From Cellulosimicrobium cellulans (GTDB lineage Bacteria > Actinomycetota > Actinomycetes > Actinomycetales > Cellulomonadaceae): DNA of 64,000 nt. The DNA lies in NCBI RefSeq assembly GCF_007679345.1, contig NZ_VEGH01000017.1, positions 31,955 through 95,954 on the forward strand. The letters are read 5' to 3'. The notes under the pieces were generated by a model, which saw nothing but the letters and a program-made list of their open reading frames with translations, did no database searches and was not told the DNA's origin. Every line of letters starts with the position of its first letter. Positions within the stretch are counted from its first letter, which is position 1. The translations under genes were made by a program, and so were the position numbers. Positions 42,061-51,360 of this stretch are shown here, piece after piece.

Positions 42061-44637
42061 TCAGAGCAGCCACGTCCGCGCCATCGCCACGAGCCGGTCC
42101 CGCGTGGTGACCCCGAGCCGGTGGCAGGCCCGCAGGATGTGGCCCTCGACCGTCCGGTGGGACACCCCGAGCACCGAGGCCACGCGGGAGGCGCTCAGCC
42201 CTTCGCCGAGCAGGGCGGCGATCTCCTGCTCGCGCCCGGAGAGCCCCACCGCGGCGCGCAGCGGCGCGAACAGGGCGCGGCGGGCGGTGCCGAAGCCGCC
42301 GGCGCGGCCCCAGGCGGCCTCGGCCTGGTCGCCGGCCTCCGTGGCACGGCCGGCCTCGTGCAGCGCGACGGCGCGGGCGACCGACGCGGCGGTGGCGTGC
42401 AGGACGTCGCCGGTCGCGTCCAGCTCCGCCGCCGCGGTGCTCAGCGCGGCCTCGTCGCGCCGGCTCGCGGCGTCGACGTAGCGCGCCACCGCCGGGAGCA
42501 GGCGCCCCTGGACCTCGCGTGCGGCCAGCGTGATCGCGGCGGCGCGGTCCGGGTCGGCGACGGGGATCTCGAGCGCGGTGCCGGCGAGGAACAGCGCGTG
42601 GACGTGGTACCCCCGCGCCGAGCGGTCGGCGGCGAGCGCCCAGACCTGCGCCCCGAGGTCGGCCGGGCTGACGTCGGCCTGCGGCGCGAACGCGAGCATC
42701 CCGGGGAAGGGCCCGGCGCCCGCCCCGATGTCCTGTCCCTGTGACCACAGCCGCGCCGCGTAGTCCTCGCGGCCCTGCCACCGCGCGATCTGGGCGCCCC
42801 AGCCGAGCAGCCCGGCGCGGAAGTGCGCGCTGACCGGCGTGGCGCCCGGCACGGTGAGCACGGCGGTCAGCAGCTGCTCGACCTCGTCCAGCCGGCCGCG
42901 CAGGACCAGGCCGAGCGCGCCGACGTAGGCGTGCGCCTGGATCGCGTCGGGCTCGAGGTCGTCGAGCGCGCGGGCGAGGTGGCGCGTCGCCGTGGCGGTC
43001 CCGGCCTCGACGTCTCCGCTCAGGACGTCCGCCAGGCCGTCGTAGGCGTCGTGGTGCTGGGCGAGGATGTGCGCCGTCCGCGGTCGCGCGACGGTCCGCA
43101 CCTCGTCCTGGGCGTCGCCGACCCGTCCCGCCGCGAGCAGCGACCCGAGGCGCGCGAGCGCGTGCGCGTCGGCCTCGATCTCCGGCTGCCCCGGCGCCCG
43201 GAGGAGGGGACGCACCTCCGGGACGCGGTCCAGCACCAGCTCGGTGTGCAGCCGCACCGCCTCGATCAGGCCGCCCTGGCCCGGGGCCTCGGGTTGCAGA
43301 TCGGCGGCCGGGTCGACGGGCTCCAGCCGCCGCCGGGACAGCACGCGGTACAGCGTGGACCAGGCGTCGAGGACCGCCCGGTCGGTGGGCTCGTCGCCGG
43401 GCCGGTCGGTCGACGCGATGACGTGCTCGATGAGCCGCGGGTCCGCGCCGCCGGCGTTCATGGCGCGCACCAGCTCCAGGGCCGTGCGGGAGCACGGGTC
43501 GGCCTGCCACTGCTCGCGCAGGTCCTCCGAGACCCGGCGCCAGTGCTGCCAGACCCGGCGGGACAGCACCGGCACCGTCTGGCGGTCGATCGACGTCCCG
43601 ACGGCGGAGGCCGGCTCGGCGCGGCCGTCGCCGAGGCCGTGGTCGGGGCCGGGCGGGTCGGCGAGCGAGGCGGCGTGCTGCAGGTAGTCCTCCAGCAGGG
43701 GCGGGTACACGGTCGCGACCTCGCGACCTCCGGTGCCGGTGACGGTGAGCAGCCCGCGGGCGTGCAGCCGCGCGAGCAGGCCCGGCCCGACGTGCGCGGC
43801 CGACGCGGCGACCTCGAGCTCGCCGGCCGCGGCGACGGCACCCAGCGCGTCGCGCTCGGCGGCGTCCAGGTCCTGCAGCAGCGGCTCGACCGCTGCGGCG
43901 AGCATCGGGTCCCACAGGTCGCCGCGGGCGCGCCACACGCCCTGCTGCCGGGACAGCGCCCCGGTGCGGCGTCCGGCGGCCACCACGGCGCGGAGCAGCG
44001 CGGGCAGCCCGCCGGACAGGGTCGCCAGCCGCGCGACGGTCGTCGCCTCGACGAGCCCGGGCAGCATCTCGTGCACCGCGGCGTGCACCTGGTCCAGCCG
44101 CAGCGGACCCACCCGCAGCCGGACCGCGGGCTGCGTCCGCGCGGTCAGGGTCGCGGCCCTCGCCGTGCCGGGGTCGGGGCGGGCCGCCGCGAGGACGGGG
44201 AACGGGACCCGGGCGCGGGCGGCGGCGAGCGCGCCGAGGCTGACCTCGTCCACGTCGTCGCCGTCGTCCACGACGACGACCGTGCCCGGGGTCTCGACGC
44301 GCTGCACGAGGGCGTCGACGGCGGCGGCCAGCGACGCCGCGCCCTGGCCGGTCGCGAGCGGCACCCCCGCGACGGCGAGCGCCGCCAGCGGGCGGTCGCG
44401 CAGCGGCCGGACCCCGGCCAGGCGGACGACGCGGCGACCACCCTCGCCGAGCAGGTCCGCGGCCGAGGCGAGCGCGTGGGACCGACCGGAGCCGGCCACC
44501 CCCACGAGGTGCACGCTGACGCCCTCGGACAGGAAGTCCACGATCTCCTCCGCCAGCGGCCGCCGGATGCCGCCACCCGCCGGCCGGACCGGGCGGACCT
44601 CGCCGCCGTCGGTGCTGTCCTCGGTGGCGTACTCCAC
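42061..44637 (-). CDS. Large LuxR-family (LAL/MalT-like) ATPase regulator
   Basis: 858-residue cytoplasmic regulator. An N-terminal AAA/NACHT-like ATPase has Walker A GVAGSGRSHAL (about 46-56; Arg replaces the usual Lys, which may weaken nucleotide binding) and Walker B VVVVDDGDDVDE (about 120-131). A helical, TPR-like middle (about 330-780) is followed by a LuxR DNA-binding domain at the C-terminus (LSGREQEIAALLGEGLSASR, then VSHRTVEGHILRACHRLG). It is divergent from the beta-helix/SipW operon, with 375 nt between, and is the obvious candidate to control it. Confidence 0.88.
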   Translation of the reverse strand: MEYATEDSTDGGEVRPVRPAGGGIRRPLAEEIVDFLSEGVSVHLVGVAGSGRSHALASAADLLGEGGRRVVRLAGVRPLRDRPLAALAVAGVPLATGQGAASLAAAVDALVQRVETPGTVVVVDDGDDVDEVSLGALAAARARVPFPVLAAARPDPGTARAATLTARTQPAVRLRVGPLRLDQVHAAVHEMLPGLVEATTVARLATLSGGLPALLRAVVAAGRRTGALSRQQGVWRARGDLWDPMLAAAVEPLLQDLDAAERDALGAVAAAGELEVAASAAHVGPGLLARLHARGLLTVTGTGGREVATVYPPLLEDYLQHAASLADPPGPDHGLGDGRAEPASAVGTSIDRQTVPVLSRRVWQHWRRVSEDLREQWQADPCSRTALELVRAMNAGGADPRLIEHVIASTDRPGDEPTDRAVLDAWSTLYRVLSRRRLEPVDPAADLQPEAPGQGGLIEAVRLHTELVLDRVPEVRPLLRAPGQPEIEADAHALARLGSLLAAGRVGDAQDEVRTVARPRTAHILAQHHDAYDGLADVLSGDVEAGTATATRHLARALDDLEPDAIQAHAYVGALGLVLRGRLDEVEQLLTAVLTVPGATPVSAHFRAGLLGWGAQIARWQGREDYAARLWSQGQDIGAGAGPFPGMLAFAPQADVSPADLGAQVWALAADRSARGYHVHALFLAGTALEIPVADPDRAAAITLAAREVQGRLLPAVARYVDAASRRDEAALSTAAAELDATGDVLHATAASVARAVALHEAGRATEAGDQAEAAWGRAGGFGTARRALFAPLRAAVGLSGREQEIAALLGEGLSASRVASVLGVSHRTVEGHILRACHRLGVTTRDRLVAMARTWLL

Positions 44638-45012
44638 GATCGCGTTCCCCTCTGCCGGCGGTCATCTGGCGGCGAAAACGTTCCACCCCCGACGCCGTCC
44701 CGCGTCCGCCCCCGTCACGGGGCCGGGATTGAGGTAGGTGAACCGGGACCCGTGGCGCGGACCGCCGCGGGCCGGTCCCCGCGGTTGCGCGGGCCGGGCC
44801 CGGCATTGGGGGCGATTTGCGCGGATGACCGGGGCGTCGTACGCGCCGGGCCCTGCGGACCTACCCGACGTGCGGTCCCGCCGTGCGCAGGCGGCCCGTG
44901 GCCCGCCCAACCTGGGCCCGCGGACACACTCCGCCGGACGCACAGGCCGACCCCGTGCGACCGACCCGGCCGCGCGCCGCTCGCGCGACGCCACGACCCC
45001 GGAGGTGCGACT
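44638..45012. other. Divergent promoter region of LAL regulator and SipW locus
   Basis: 375 nt between divergent genes. It contains GGATTGAGGTAGGTG at 44726-44740, closely matched by GGATTGGGTAGGTG at 55310-55323, also in a divergent intergenic region. GGAGG at 45001-45005 is the ribosome site of the next gene. I see no gene or RNA here. Confidence 0.5.
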
Positions 45013-48000
45013 GTGGAGTCCACGACCAGCCCGACTCCCGCGGGACGCCGGTCGCTGCGCCCCGCAGCCGACCGCGGACCCCGCGCCCGGCTGCGGGGCG
45101 CGCTCGCCGTCGTGGCGACCGCCGCCCTGATCGCCGTCTCCGTCCTGGTGGCGCTGCCGGCCCGCGCGGCGTCGTACGAGCTGGTCGTGGACTCCGTGGA
45201 GTTCGGGGGTCGGGACGCCGCCCCGGGGGACGGGCAGTGCGCGACCGCCGAGGGCACCTGCACGCTCCGGGCGGCCCTCGAGGAGTCGAACGCGCTGGGC
45301 CGCCCGGCCGGCGAGGTGCAGATCACCGTGGCCCCGGGGCTCGCGGGCAACGTCGAGCCCGACGGCAGCAACACCGCCGCGGCGTCGAACCGGCCGAACT
45401 GGATGTATCCCACCGCCACCGGGAGCACCGCCGGCCGGGTCTCGACGTACGACGTGGGCGGGGCGTTCTACCACGTCACCGCGCCGGTCGTGATCGACCT
45501 CGACAACCGGCTGTCGATCAACGACGGCGCCTACGACACGTCCCAGGGCGCGGCGTTCTACGTCGACGGCCCCGACGTGGTCATCCGCAACGCCTCGCAG
45601 ATCTTCGGGTCCGGGTCGTCGTTCGTGATGGGCCCGAACGCCGATCGCGTGCTCATCGAGGGCGGCGAGACCCGCACCCGGGCGTCGAACGTCGCCGACC
45701 GGTTCCTCACCTTCACCAGCGGGTCGCGCAACATCGTGCTGCGGCACTACACGGTCGGCGGGTTCGCGCACCACAACAAGGGCACGACCGCCAACGCCTC
45801 GCGCAGCGGGCTGCTCTGGTTCGACTCGGCGGCGAACACGACCTTCACCAGCTACACGGTCGACGACGTGCTGTTCGACTACCCGACGTCCGGGACGTGC
45901 ACCGCCACCGACGGCACCGGCTGCGCGACCTCGCTGACCGACTTCCGCACCCGCAACGCCACGAACAACAGCATCCAGGTCACCGGCTTCACCTTCCGGA
46001 ACTCGACCGTGCGCAACATGCCGGCGACCAAGGGCGTGTTCGCCTTCGCGTTCGGCGACGGCGAGACCCTCGCGAACAACACCTCGATCACGTCCTACGG
46101 GGTGACGCTGCGGGACCTGTCGATCACCGACAACCGGTTCCTGGACAACCGGCGGTACAACGCCGGCGCCGCCACGGCGGACCCGACCAAGTACGGCGCG
46201 TTCATCGTGCTGCCGTACATCGCGATGCACGGCACGAACCTGATCGCGCGCAACGAGTTCGTGCGGGCGGAGCCGGGCGTGGTCAGCACCAGCACCACCG
46301 CCGGCCTGAACCCGTACGCGATCTACCTGCAGGGCAACACCGCCACGGCGAACAACACCACCCAGCGCAACCTCGGGATCGTCGAGAACCACTTCGAGGG
46401 GTACGCGGGCCAGTCCGCCATCCGCTTGTACCAGGCGGGCCGCGTGACCGTCGACCGCAACACCTTCGGCCCGGGCGTGTCGAGCACCGCCCGTGGCAGC
46501 AACGGTGCGCAGACGGAGGAGACCGGCACCGGCACGGTGATGTTCACGAACGCCTCGAACTCGTCGAACCGGAAGATCAGCACCTGGTACCCGCGCTCGG
46601 CCGCCGTGGTCCAGGCCGAGGGCACGTGCTCCGCCCAGGTCGAGGTGACCGCCCTGACGGGGACCGCCAACCAGACCCCGAAGATGCCGGTGCGGGTGTC
46701 CTACTACTGGACCGCCGACCGCACCGCCGAGGTGTTCCTGGGCCAGGAGCACTACGACACCCAGGTCAACCGGACGGCCACCCTCGCGCTGCCCCTGGCG
46801 GGTGACGACCGGCTCCGGTGGGTCGCCGACCAGCGGGCGGGCACCGTCCCCGTGGACCCGGCCACCGGCGAGGTGGGCGGCTACGTCCGGGTGCAGACCC
46901 AGTCGTTCGCGGCCGGCGCGGGCAGCGGGGACCCGGTGGACATCGTCGCCGAGTCGTCCCAGTACTCCCGGGTGGTGCCGCTGTCCGGGTCGTGCGCGCC
47001 GGAGCTCACCGTCGATCAGGCTGCCGACCAGGCCGACCCCACGCCGGTCCGCGACCTGCGGTACACCGTGACGTCGACCCTGCCGCTGGACCCGGCCTCG
47101 CTGACCGCCGACGACGTCGAGCTCACGGTCGCCCCCACGGCGGACACGCTGGACGAGGCCCGGATCGCCCCGCGGGTGGCGTCGGTGACCGAGGTCGCCG
47201 GCTCCGGCGGCACCCGGTTCGAGGTCGTGGCCCGGGTCGACGACTCCGCGACGGTGAGCGCGACGGTCCGCGCCGGCGCCGTCACCTCGACCCGGGGGTT
47301 CGCGAACACGTCCGACGCGGGCAGCACGGACGACCAGGTGACGTTCCGCAACCCGCTGACCGTCGACCCGGCGCGGTTCGCGCTCGTCGCGGGGGAGCCG
47401 GCAGGCAAGGCGTACACCCTCGGCGTGCGCGCGGACGCGCCGGCGCCGGTGGCCGGGCTGACGTTCACCGCGGTCCTGGACGACACGGCGACCGGCCACG
47501 GGGTGGCCCTCAGCACCACGTCGCCGGTCATCCCGGCCGGCGGGCGGTCCGCCGACCCCGTCACGGTGACCGCGGCCGCCGGTGACGTCCCCGCCGGGAC
47601 ACCGGCGACGGTCGCGCACACCGTCCAGTCGGCCGACCCGGCGTACGACGGCCTGGTGGTGCCCGCCGTCACGGCCGCGCTGTACGCCACCGACCCCACG
47701 CTGGCGATCGCGAAGCGCGCGTACGTCGGGATGACGGACACGACGAGCGCCGCCGGGATCCGGTCGACCGGGACCGAGGCGCCGGCCGACGCCCGGCTGA
47801 CCGACCGGGAACCCGTCTGCTTCGTGTACACGGTGACGAACACCTCCGCCGACGACTGGGCGACCGTGCTCACCGACGCGGTGGTCACCGACACCGACAC
47901 CCGGCTCGGGGACGGCGGCGTCGTCGGGACCGTCCCGCGGCTCGGCATCGGCGAGGCGGCCGAGCTGTTCGCCTGCACCTCCCTGGTGCCGGTGGACACG

Positions 48001-48024
48001 ACCACCGGCCCGGTGGCACCGTGA
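45013..48024 (+). CDS. Large secreted beta-helix protein
   Basis: 1003-residue exported protein. A long signal peptide (about 1-54; basic start, hydrophobic LAVVATAALIAVSVLVALP, cleavage near ARA-AS) precedes a domain with CATAEGTCTLRAALEESNA, the CSLREA/CTLRAA motif of predicted surface proteins. Residues about 120-520 have the Asn-rich, regularly spaced hydrophobic pattern of a right-handed parallel beta-helix (for example NLGIVENHFEGYAGQSAIRLY). Three or four Ig-like beta domains fill about 540-1000. No LPxTG or transmembrane anchor closes the protein. GTG 45013 has GGAGG 7 nt upstream. The stop overlaps the next start (GTGA), tying it to the SipW-dependent proteins. Confidence 0.82.
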   Translation: MESTTSPTPAGRRSLRPAADRGPRARLRGALAVVATAALIAVSVLVALPARAASYELVVDSVEFGGRDAAPGDGQCATAEGTCTLRAALEESNALGRPAGEVQITVAPGLAGNVEPDGSNTAAASNRPNWMYPTATGSTAGRVSTYDVGGAFYHVTAPVVIDLDNRLSINDGAYDTSQGAAFYVDGPDVVIRNASQIFGSGSSFVMGPNADRVLIEGGETRTRASNVADRFLTFTSGSRNIVLRHYTVGGFAHHNKGTTANASRSGLLWFDSAANTTFTSYTVDDVLFDYPTSGTCTATDGTGCATSLTDFRTRNATNNSIQVTGFTFRNSTVRNMPATKGVFAFAFGDGETLANNTSITSYGVTLRDLSITDNRFLDNRRYNAGAATADPTKYGAFIVLPYIAMHGTNLIARNEFVRAEPGVVSTSTTAGLNPYAIYLQGNTATANNTTQRNLGIVENHFEGYAGQSAIRLYQAGRVTVDRNTFGPGVSSTARGSNGAQTEETGTGTVMFTNASNSSNRKISTWYPRSAAVVQAEGTCSAQVEVTALTGTANQTPKMPVRVSYYWTADRTAEVFLGQEHYDTQVNRTATLALPLAGDDRLRWVADQRAGTVPVDPATGEVGGYVRVQTQSFAAGAGSGDPVDIVAESSQYSRVVPLSGSCAPELTVDQAADQADPTPVRDLRYTVTSTLPLDPASLTADDVELTVAPTADTLDEARIAPRVASVTEVAGSGGTRFEVVARVDDSATVSATVRAGAVTSTRGFANTSDAGSTDDQVTFRNPLTVDPARFALVAGEPAGKAYTLGVRADAPAPVAGLTFTAVLDDTATGHGVALSTTSPVIPAGGRSADPVTVTAAAGDVPAGTPATVAHTVQSADPAYDGLVVPAVTAALYATDPTLAIAKRAYVGMTDTTSAAGIRSTGTEAPADARLTDREPVCFVYTVTNTSADDWATVLTDAVVTDTDTRLGDGGVVGTVPRLGIGEAAELFACTSLVPVDTTTGPVAP

Positions 48025-48695
48025 CCGCGCGGGCGCCGGGCGCGGCCGGCCGGCGGCGGGACCGGGCGGCGCGGCACGGCGCGGTCGCCGCGGCGGCCGC
48101 GGGGCTGGTCACGGCCCTGGTCGTCGGCGCGGGCACCCACGCCCTGTGGTCCGGCCGGGACACCGCCTCCGGCGGGGTGCTGACCGCCGGCGACCTCGAC
48201 GCCGAGCTCGGGCAGGGCACCTGGGAGCAGGTCACGCCTGGGGTGCCGGCGCCCGCCTCCGGGCTGCTCACGGGCGACGCCCTCGAGTTCGTGGCGATGC
48301 CCGGCGACGTCGTCCGGCTGGTGCAGCCGGTCACGGCGCGGCTGCGCGGGGACAACCTGCGCGCCGGCTTCTCCGTGCGGCACCTCGCCTCCGTGGACAG
48401 CAGCCGGTACACGTCGTCGTTCCACGTCGAGGACGCGGACGGTCGCCAGGTCGCCCCCGCCACGGGCGACGCGCCGGCGGGCACGCTGGTCGAGGTGCCG
48501 GCGATCGCGGGCGACGACGCCGGGGTGGCCCACCAGTGGCGGGTCGTCGTCCGGGTCGAGGTGGTGGGGGACCACTTCTGGAACCCCGAGGGCCGGCCGG
48601 CGGTGAGCGGCGCGTTCTCCCCCGGGGCCCTGATCCTCCGGCTCGAGCAGGTGCGGAACGGCACGGGCTTCGTGGAGACCGGGGGTGCGCCGTGA
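48021..48695 (+). CDS. Alternate-signal-peptide (SipW-type) secreted protein 1
   Basis: 224-residue protein with a basic N-terminus, a hydrophobic segment (about 20-40) and ALWSGRDTASGGVLTAGDLD at about 41-60, the tag of TasA/CalY-like SipW substrates. The remaining 160 residues form a beta-rich domain with GDVVRLVQPVTARLRGDNLR, like the strand pairs of TasA-family fibre proteins. GTG start overlaps the beta-helix gene stop, and its own stop overlaps the following GTG. It is probably processed by the SipW peptidase encoded at 50587 and assembled outside the cell. Confidence 0.8.
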   Translation: MTARAPGAAGRRRDRAARHGAVAAAAAGLVTALVVGAGTHALWSGRDTASGGVLTAGDLDAELGQGTWEQVTPGVPAPASGLLTGDALEFVAMPGDVVRLVQPVTARLRGDNLRAGFSVRHLASVDSSRYTSSFHVEDADGRQVAPATGDAPAGTLVEVPAIAGDDAGVAHQWRVVVRVEVVGDHFWNPEGRPAVSGAFSPGALILRLEQVRNGTGFVETGGAP

Positions 48696-49612
48696 GCCGC
48701 CGCGGGGCGCGGGTCGCGGTCACCGCCCAGGCGACGGCGGTCGTCGTGTTCGGACTGGTGACCGCGGCCCATGCGCTCTGGTCCGTCGACGACGTCGTGC
48801 TGCAGCCGATGGTGCAGACGGGTTCCGTGGCGTTCGCCGCCGGGTCGGAGGGCGCCCCGCCGACCGTCTCGGCGGGCGGGGCGGTCGTGCTGACGCTGCC
48901 CGGATCCCGGGTCGCGGACGTGCTCGACCGGATGGGCCCGGACCCGGAGCCCGTGCTGTGGCGGTTCACCGCCACCGGCGCCGCCCTGGGCATCGCCGGC
49001 CTCAGCTACGACGTGCAGGTCACCGCGCAGGTCGCGCCGGACGGCACGCGCCACGACCTGTCCGGCGGGGTGGCGCGCCCCGGCACGGTGCTGGCGGGCT
49101 CGACCATGTCGGTCTACCCGGCGGCGGGCGCGGACGGCACGGACTGCTCGGCCGTCCCCGCCGCGCCCGCGCCCGCCGAGGGCGAGGCCCCGCGCAACGT
49201 GCACGCCCACGCCGCCGCGCAGCACGTGCTGCAGCAGCCCGGCGCCAACCCCGACGGGGAGCCGGTGACCCAGACCTGGTGCGTCGCGCTCACCTGGAAC
49301 CACGACCCCGACGGCCGGTACGCCAACGACGTGCACGTCGTCGCCCGGGGTGCGGACGGCACGTCGAGCCGGGCGCTGGACCAGTGGCGGGCCGGCGTCG
49401 CGTTCCCGCCGCTGCTCGACGCCAGCGGGACCTACGCCGGCCGCGGCTCCGTGGCGGCGCTGGGGGAGGACGGCACGACCTCCCGGGCGCACGACGACTG
49501 GTGGGCCGTGCTGCACCCGGACCCCGACGGGGAGCCCGACGTCACCCTCACGCTCAGCCCGGCCGTCACCACGCTCGCCACCAGCGGCGCTGCGCCGCCC
49601 ACCGACCCCTGA
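48692..49612 (+). CDS. Alternate-signal-peptide (SipW-type) secreted protein 2
   Basis: 306-residue protein with an N-terminal hydrophobic segment (about 10-28) running into AAHALWSVDDVVLQPMVQTG, a diverged SipW-substrate tag without the usual SGG. The mature region is beta-rich, with AGLSYDVQVTAQVAPDGTRHD and paired cysteines (GTDCSAV, TWCVALTW) that may form a disulphide. The GTG at 48692 forms a GTGA overlap with the preceding gene. It is larger than the other two tagged proteins and could be a minor or capping subunit; this is inference. Confidence 0.72.
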   Translation: MSRRGARVAVTAQATAVVVFGLVTAAHALWSVDDVVLQPMVQTGSVAFAAGSEGAPPTVSAGGAVVLTLPGSRVADVLDRMGPDPEPVLWRFTATGAALGIAGLSYDVQVTAQVAPDGTRHDLSGGVARPGTVLAGSTMSVYPAAGADGTDCSAVPAAPAPAEGEAPRNVHAHAAAQHVLQQPGANPDGEPVTQTWCVALTWNHDPDGRYANDVHVVARGADGTSSRALDQWRAGVAFPPLLDASGTYAGRGSVAALGEDGTTSRAHDDWWAVLHPDPDGEPDVTLTLSPAVTTLATSGAAPPTDP

Positions 49613-49690
49613 CCCCCCAGCCCCGGCGCACCGCCCGGTCGCCGGCCCAGCCCGCCCCACCCCGGGGCCCCACCGAAGAGGGAGAGCACG

Positions 49691-50491
49691 ATGAGCACCT
49701 CCACCCCCACCCCGGTCGTCGTCGTCAGCGAGGAGACCCGGCGGCGCCGCGGCCTGCTCTGGGTCGCCGGCGGCGCGGCCCTGCTGCTCGGCGGGTCGAC
49801 CTTCGCCCTGTGGTCGGCGTCGGACACGTTCTCCGGCGGCACCATCACCGCCGGTGACCTGAATGTCGTGGCGACCCGCGACACCACGTTCTGGGACGTG
49901 TCCGGCGACCGCACCGACGCCACCGAGACGGTGCCCGGCACCGACGGCTCGCAGCCCGGCCACAGCCTGGACCCGGCCGACGCCAGCACCTGGCGGATCG
50001 TCCCGGGCGACAAGGTCGCGGCGACGTTCTCGGCGGACGTCACGCTCGAGGGCGACAACCTGGTCGGCCTGCTGTCCCTCGACGGACTGGACGACCGGAC
50101 CGGGGCGATCTCGGGGCTGTCCTACAGCTACGAGATCTACCAGGCCGGGAGCCTCGTGGTGCAGGAGACGGCACTGCCCGCGACGGCCGACGCGCCGCTG
50201 CTGCACCTCGCCGCGCCGGGCACGGGGCAGGCCGACGGCGCCTCCGACGCCACGGCCGCCGGGGCGGTGGGCGGCGCCGCGGCCACCACCACCGTGTTCC
50301 CGATGTCCGGGACCACCGAGGACCTCACCGTCGTCGTCTACGGCTCGTTCTTCACCGACACCGACGGCGACTTCACCTGGAGCGAAGCCGACACGACGGT
50401 CACGGGCCGGACGGACGCGACGCTGGCCAGCACGCTGGCCGGGCTCACGCTCCAGCTCACCCAGGTCCGGGACACCGGCGCCCAGTTCTGA
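49691..50491 (+). CDS. Alternate-signal-peptide (SipW-type) secreted protein 3
   Basis: 266-residue protein with the clearest tag: a basic N-terminus (EETRRRRG), hydrophobic LLWVAGGAALLLGGS and then FALWSASDTFSGGTITAGDL (about 39-58). The mature domain (60-266) is rich in Thr, Ala, Asp and Gly and predicted beta strands (VTLEGDNLVGLLSLDGLDD), like TasA-type fibre subunits. GAGGGAG lies 5-6 nt before the ATG. There is a gap of 78 nt after the previous gene, so a separate promoter is possible. Likely the major subunit because it has the best signal and ribosome site. Confidence 0.83.
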   Translation: MSTSTPTPVVVVSEETRRRRGLLWVAGGAALLLGGSTFALWSASDTFSGGTITAGDLNVVATRDTTFWDVSGDRTDATETVPGTDGSQPGHSLDPADASTWRIVPGDKVAATFSADVTLEGDNLVGLLSLDGLDDRTGAISGLSYSYEIYQAGSLVVQETALPATADAPLLHLAAPGTGQADGASDATAAGAVGGAAATTTVFPMSGTTEDLTVVVYGSFFTDTDGDFTWSEADTTVTGRTDATLASTLAGLTLQLTQVRDTGAQF

Positions 50492-50586
50492 CGCCGCCGC
50501 CTCGTCCCGGGGGCGGGCGCCGTCGCCCCCGCCCTCGGGACGCCCGACCCGTCCGCCGCGTCCGAATCCGTCCGCAGGGAGCCCTC

Positions 50587-51360
50587 ATGTCCGTCGCACC
50601 GCGCCGGCCCCGTCCGGCTGCACCCTGGTACGACTCGCCGTGGCGGACCGCCGCCGCGGTGGTCGCGACGGCGCTCACGGTCGCGGCCGTCGGGCTCGTC
50701 GTCGCGCTGGCGGTCGTCCCGCGGCTCGCCGGGGGTGCGGCGCTCACCGTGCTCAGCGGCTCGATGGAGCCCGCGCTCGCGCCCGGGGACGTCGTGGTCA
50801 CCCGCGGCATCACGCCCCGGGACGTCTGCGCCGAGGTCGGCGTCGGCGACGTCGTGACCTACCTGCCGCGACCGGACGACCCGGCCCTGATCACCCACCG
50901 CGTCGTCGGCAAGACCATCGGCACCTTCGACGACGGCACCGGCTGCCGCCTGATCACCCAGGGCGACGCCAACACCGCGGTCGACGAGCCGGTGTCCCCG
51001 GAGCAGGTGCGCGGCACGCTGCTGTACGGCTTGCCCCGGCTGGGCTGGGCGCGACAGTGGGCCGAGCAGCACCGGCCGGTCGTCTTCGTGCTGGCGGTGC
51101 TGGTGCCGCTCGGCTGGGCCGTGGTGAGCAGCTCCCGGCGCCCGCGCACCCGCGCCGTCCTGGTCCCCGGCCCGCTCGGTGGCCCGCCGGCCGCCGCCGA
51201 CCACCCCCCGCAGGGCGGCGAGTCGCGCGAGCAGGAGCTCCGCGAACGGGAGCTGGTCCTGCGCGAGCGGGAGCTCGCGGTGCGAGAACGCGAGCTCGCC
51301 CTGCGCGCCGGCACCCGTCCCTCCTCCACGAACGAGGCATCATGCGCACCTCCCGCCTGA
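50587..51360 (+). CDS. sipW: SipW-type signal peptidase I with coiled-coil tail
   Basis: 257-residue membrane peptidase of the archaeal/ER-like SipW group. One helix lies at about 20-48, followed by the catalytic Ser in LSGSMEPAL (about 58) and box D with His in place of the usual Lys (ALITHRVVG, about 99-107), the hallmark of SipW. Box E follows as TQGDANTAVDEPV. A second helix lies at about 160-180. The last 45 residues contain four RERELxLRERELA-type units, an unusual highly charged coiled coil. It is flanked by SipW-tagged substrates and is very likely their dedicated peptidase. Confidence 0.87.
   Translation: MSVAPRRPRPAAPWYDSPWRTAAAVVATALTVAAVGLVVALAVVPRLAGGAALTVLSGSMEPALAPGDVVVTRGITPRDVCAEVGVGDVVTYLPRPDDPALITHRVVGKTIGTFDDGTGCRLITQGDANTAVDEPVSPEQVRGTLLYGLPRLGWARQWAEQHRPVVFVLAVLVPLGWAVVSSSRRPRTRAVLVPGPLGGPPAAADHPPQGGESREQELRERELVLRERELAVRERELALRAGTRPSSTNEASCAPPA

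Noticed and set aside
41498..44806. A reading frame of over 1,100 codons antisense-frame to the LAL regulator
   Set aside because: It is a high-GC shadow: Arg/Gly/Pro/Ala-rich without domains, while the other frame encodes a coherent ATPase-LuxR protein.
44662..47619. Long minus-strand frame opposite the beta-helix gene
   Set aside because: Composition is Arg/Gly/His/Val-rich with no fold pattern; the plus-strand protein has a signal peptide, ribosome site and beta-helix periodicity.
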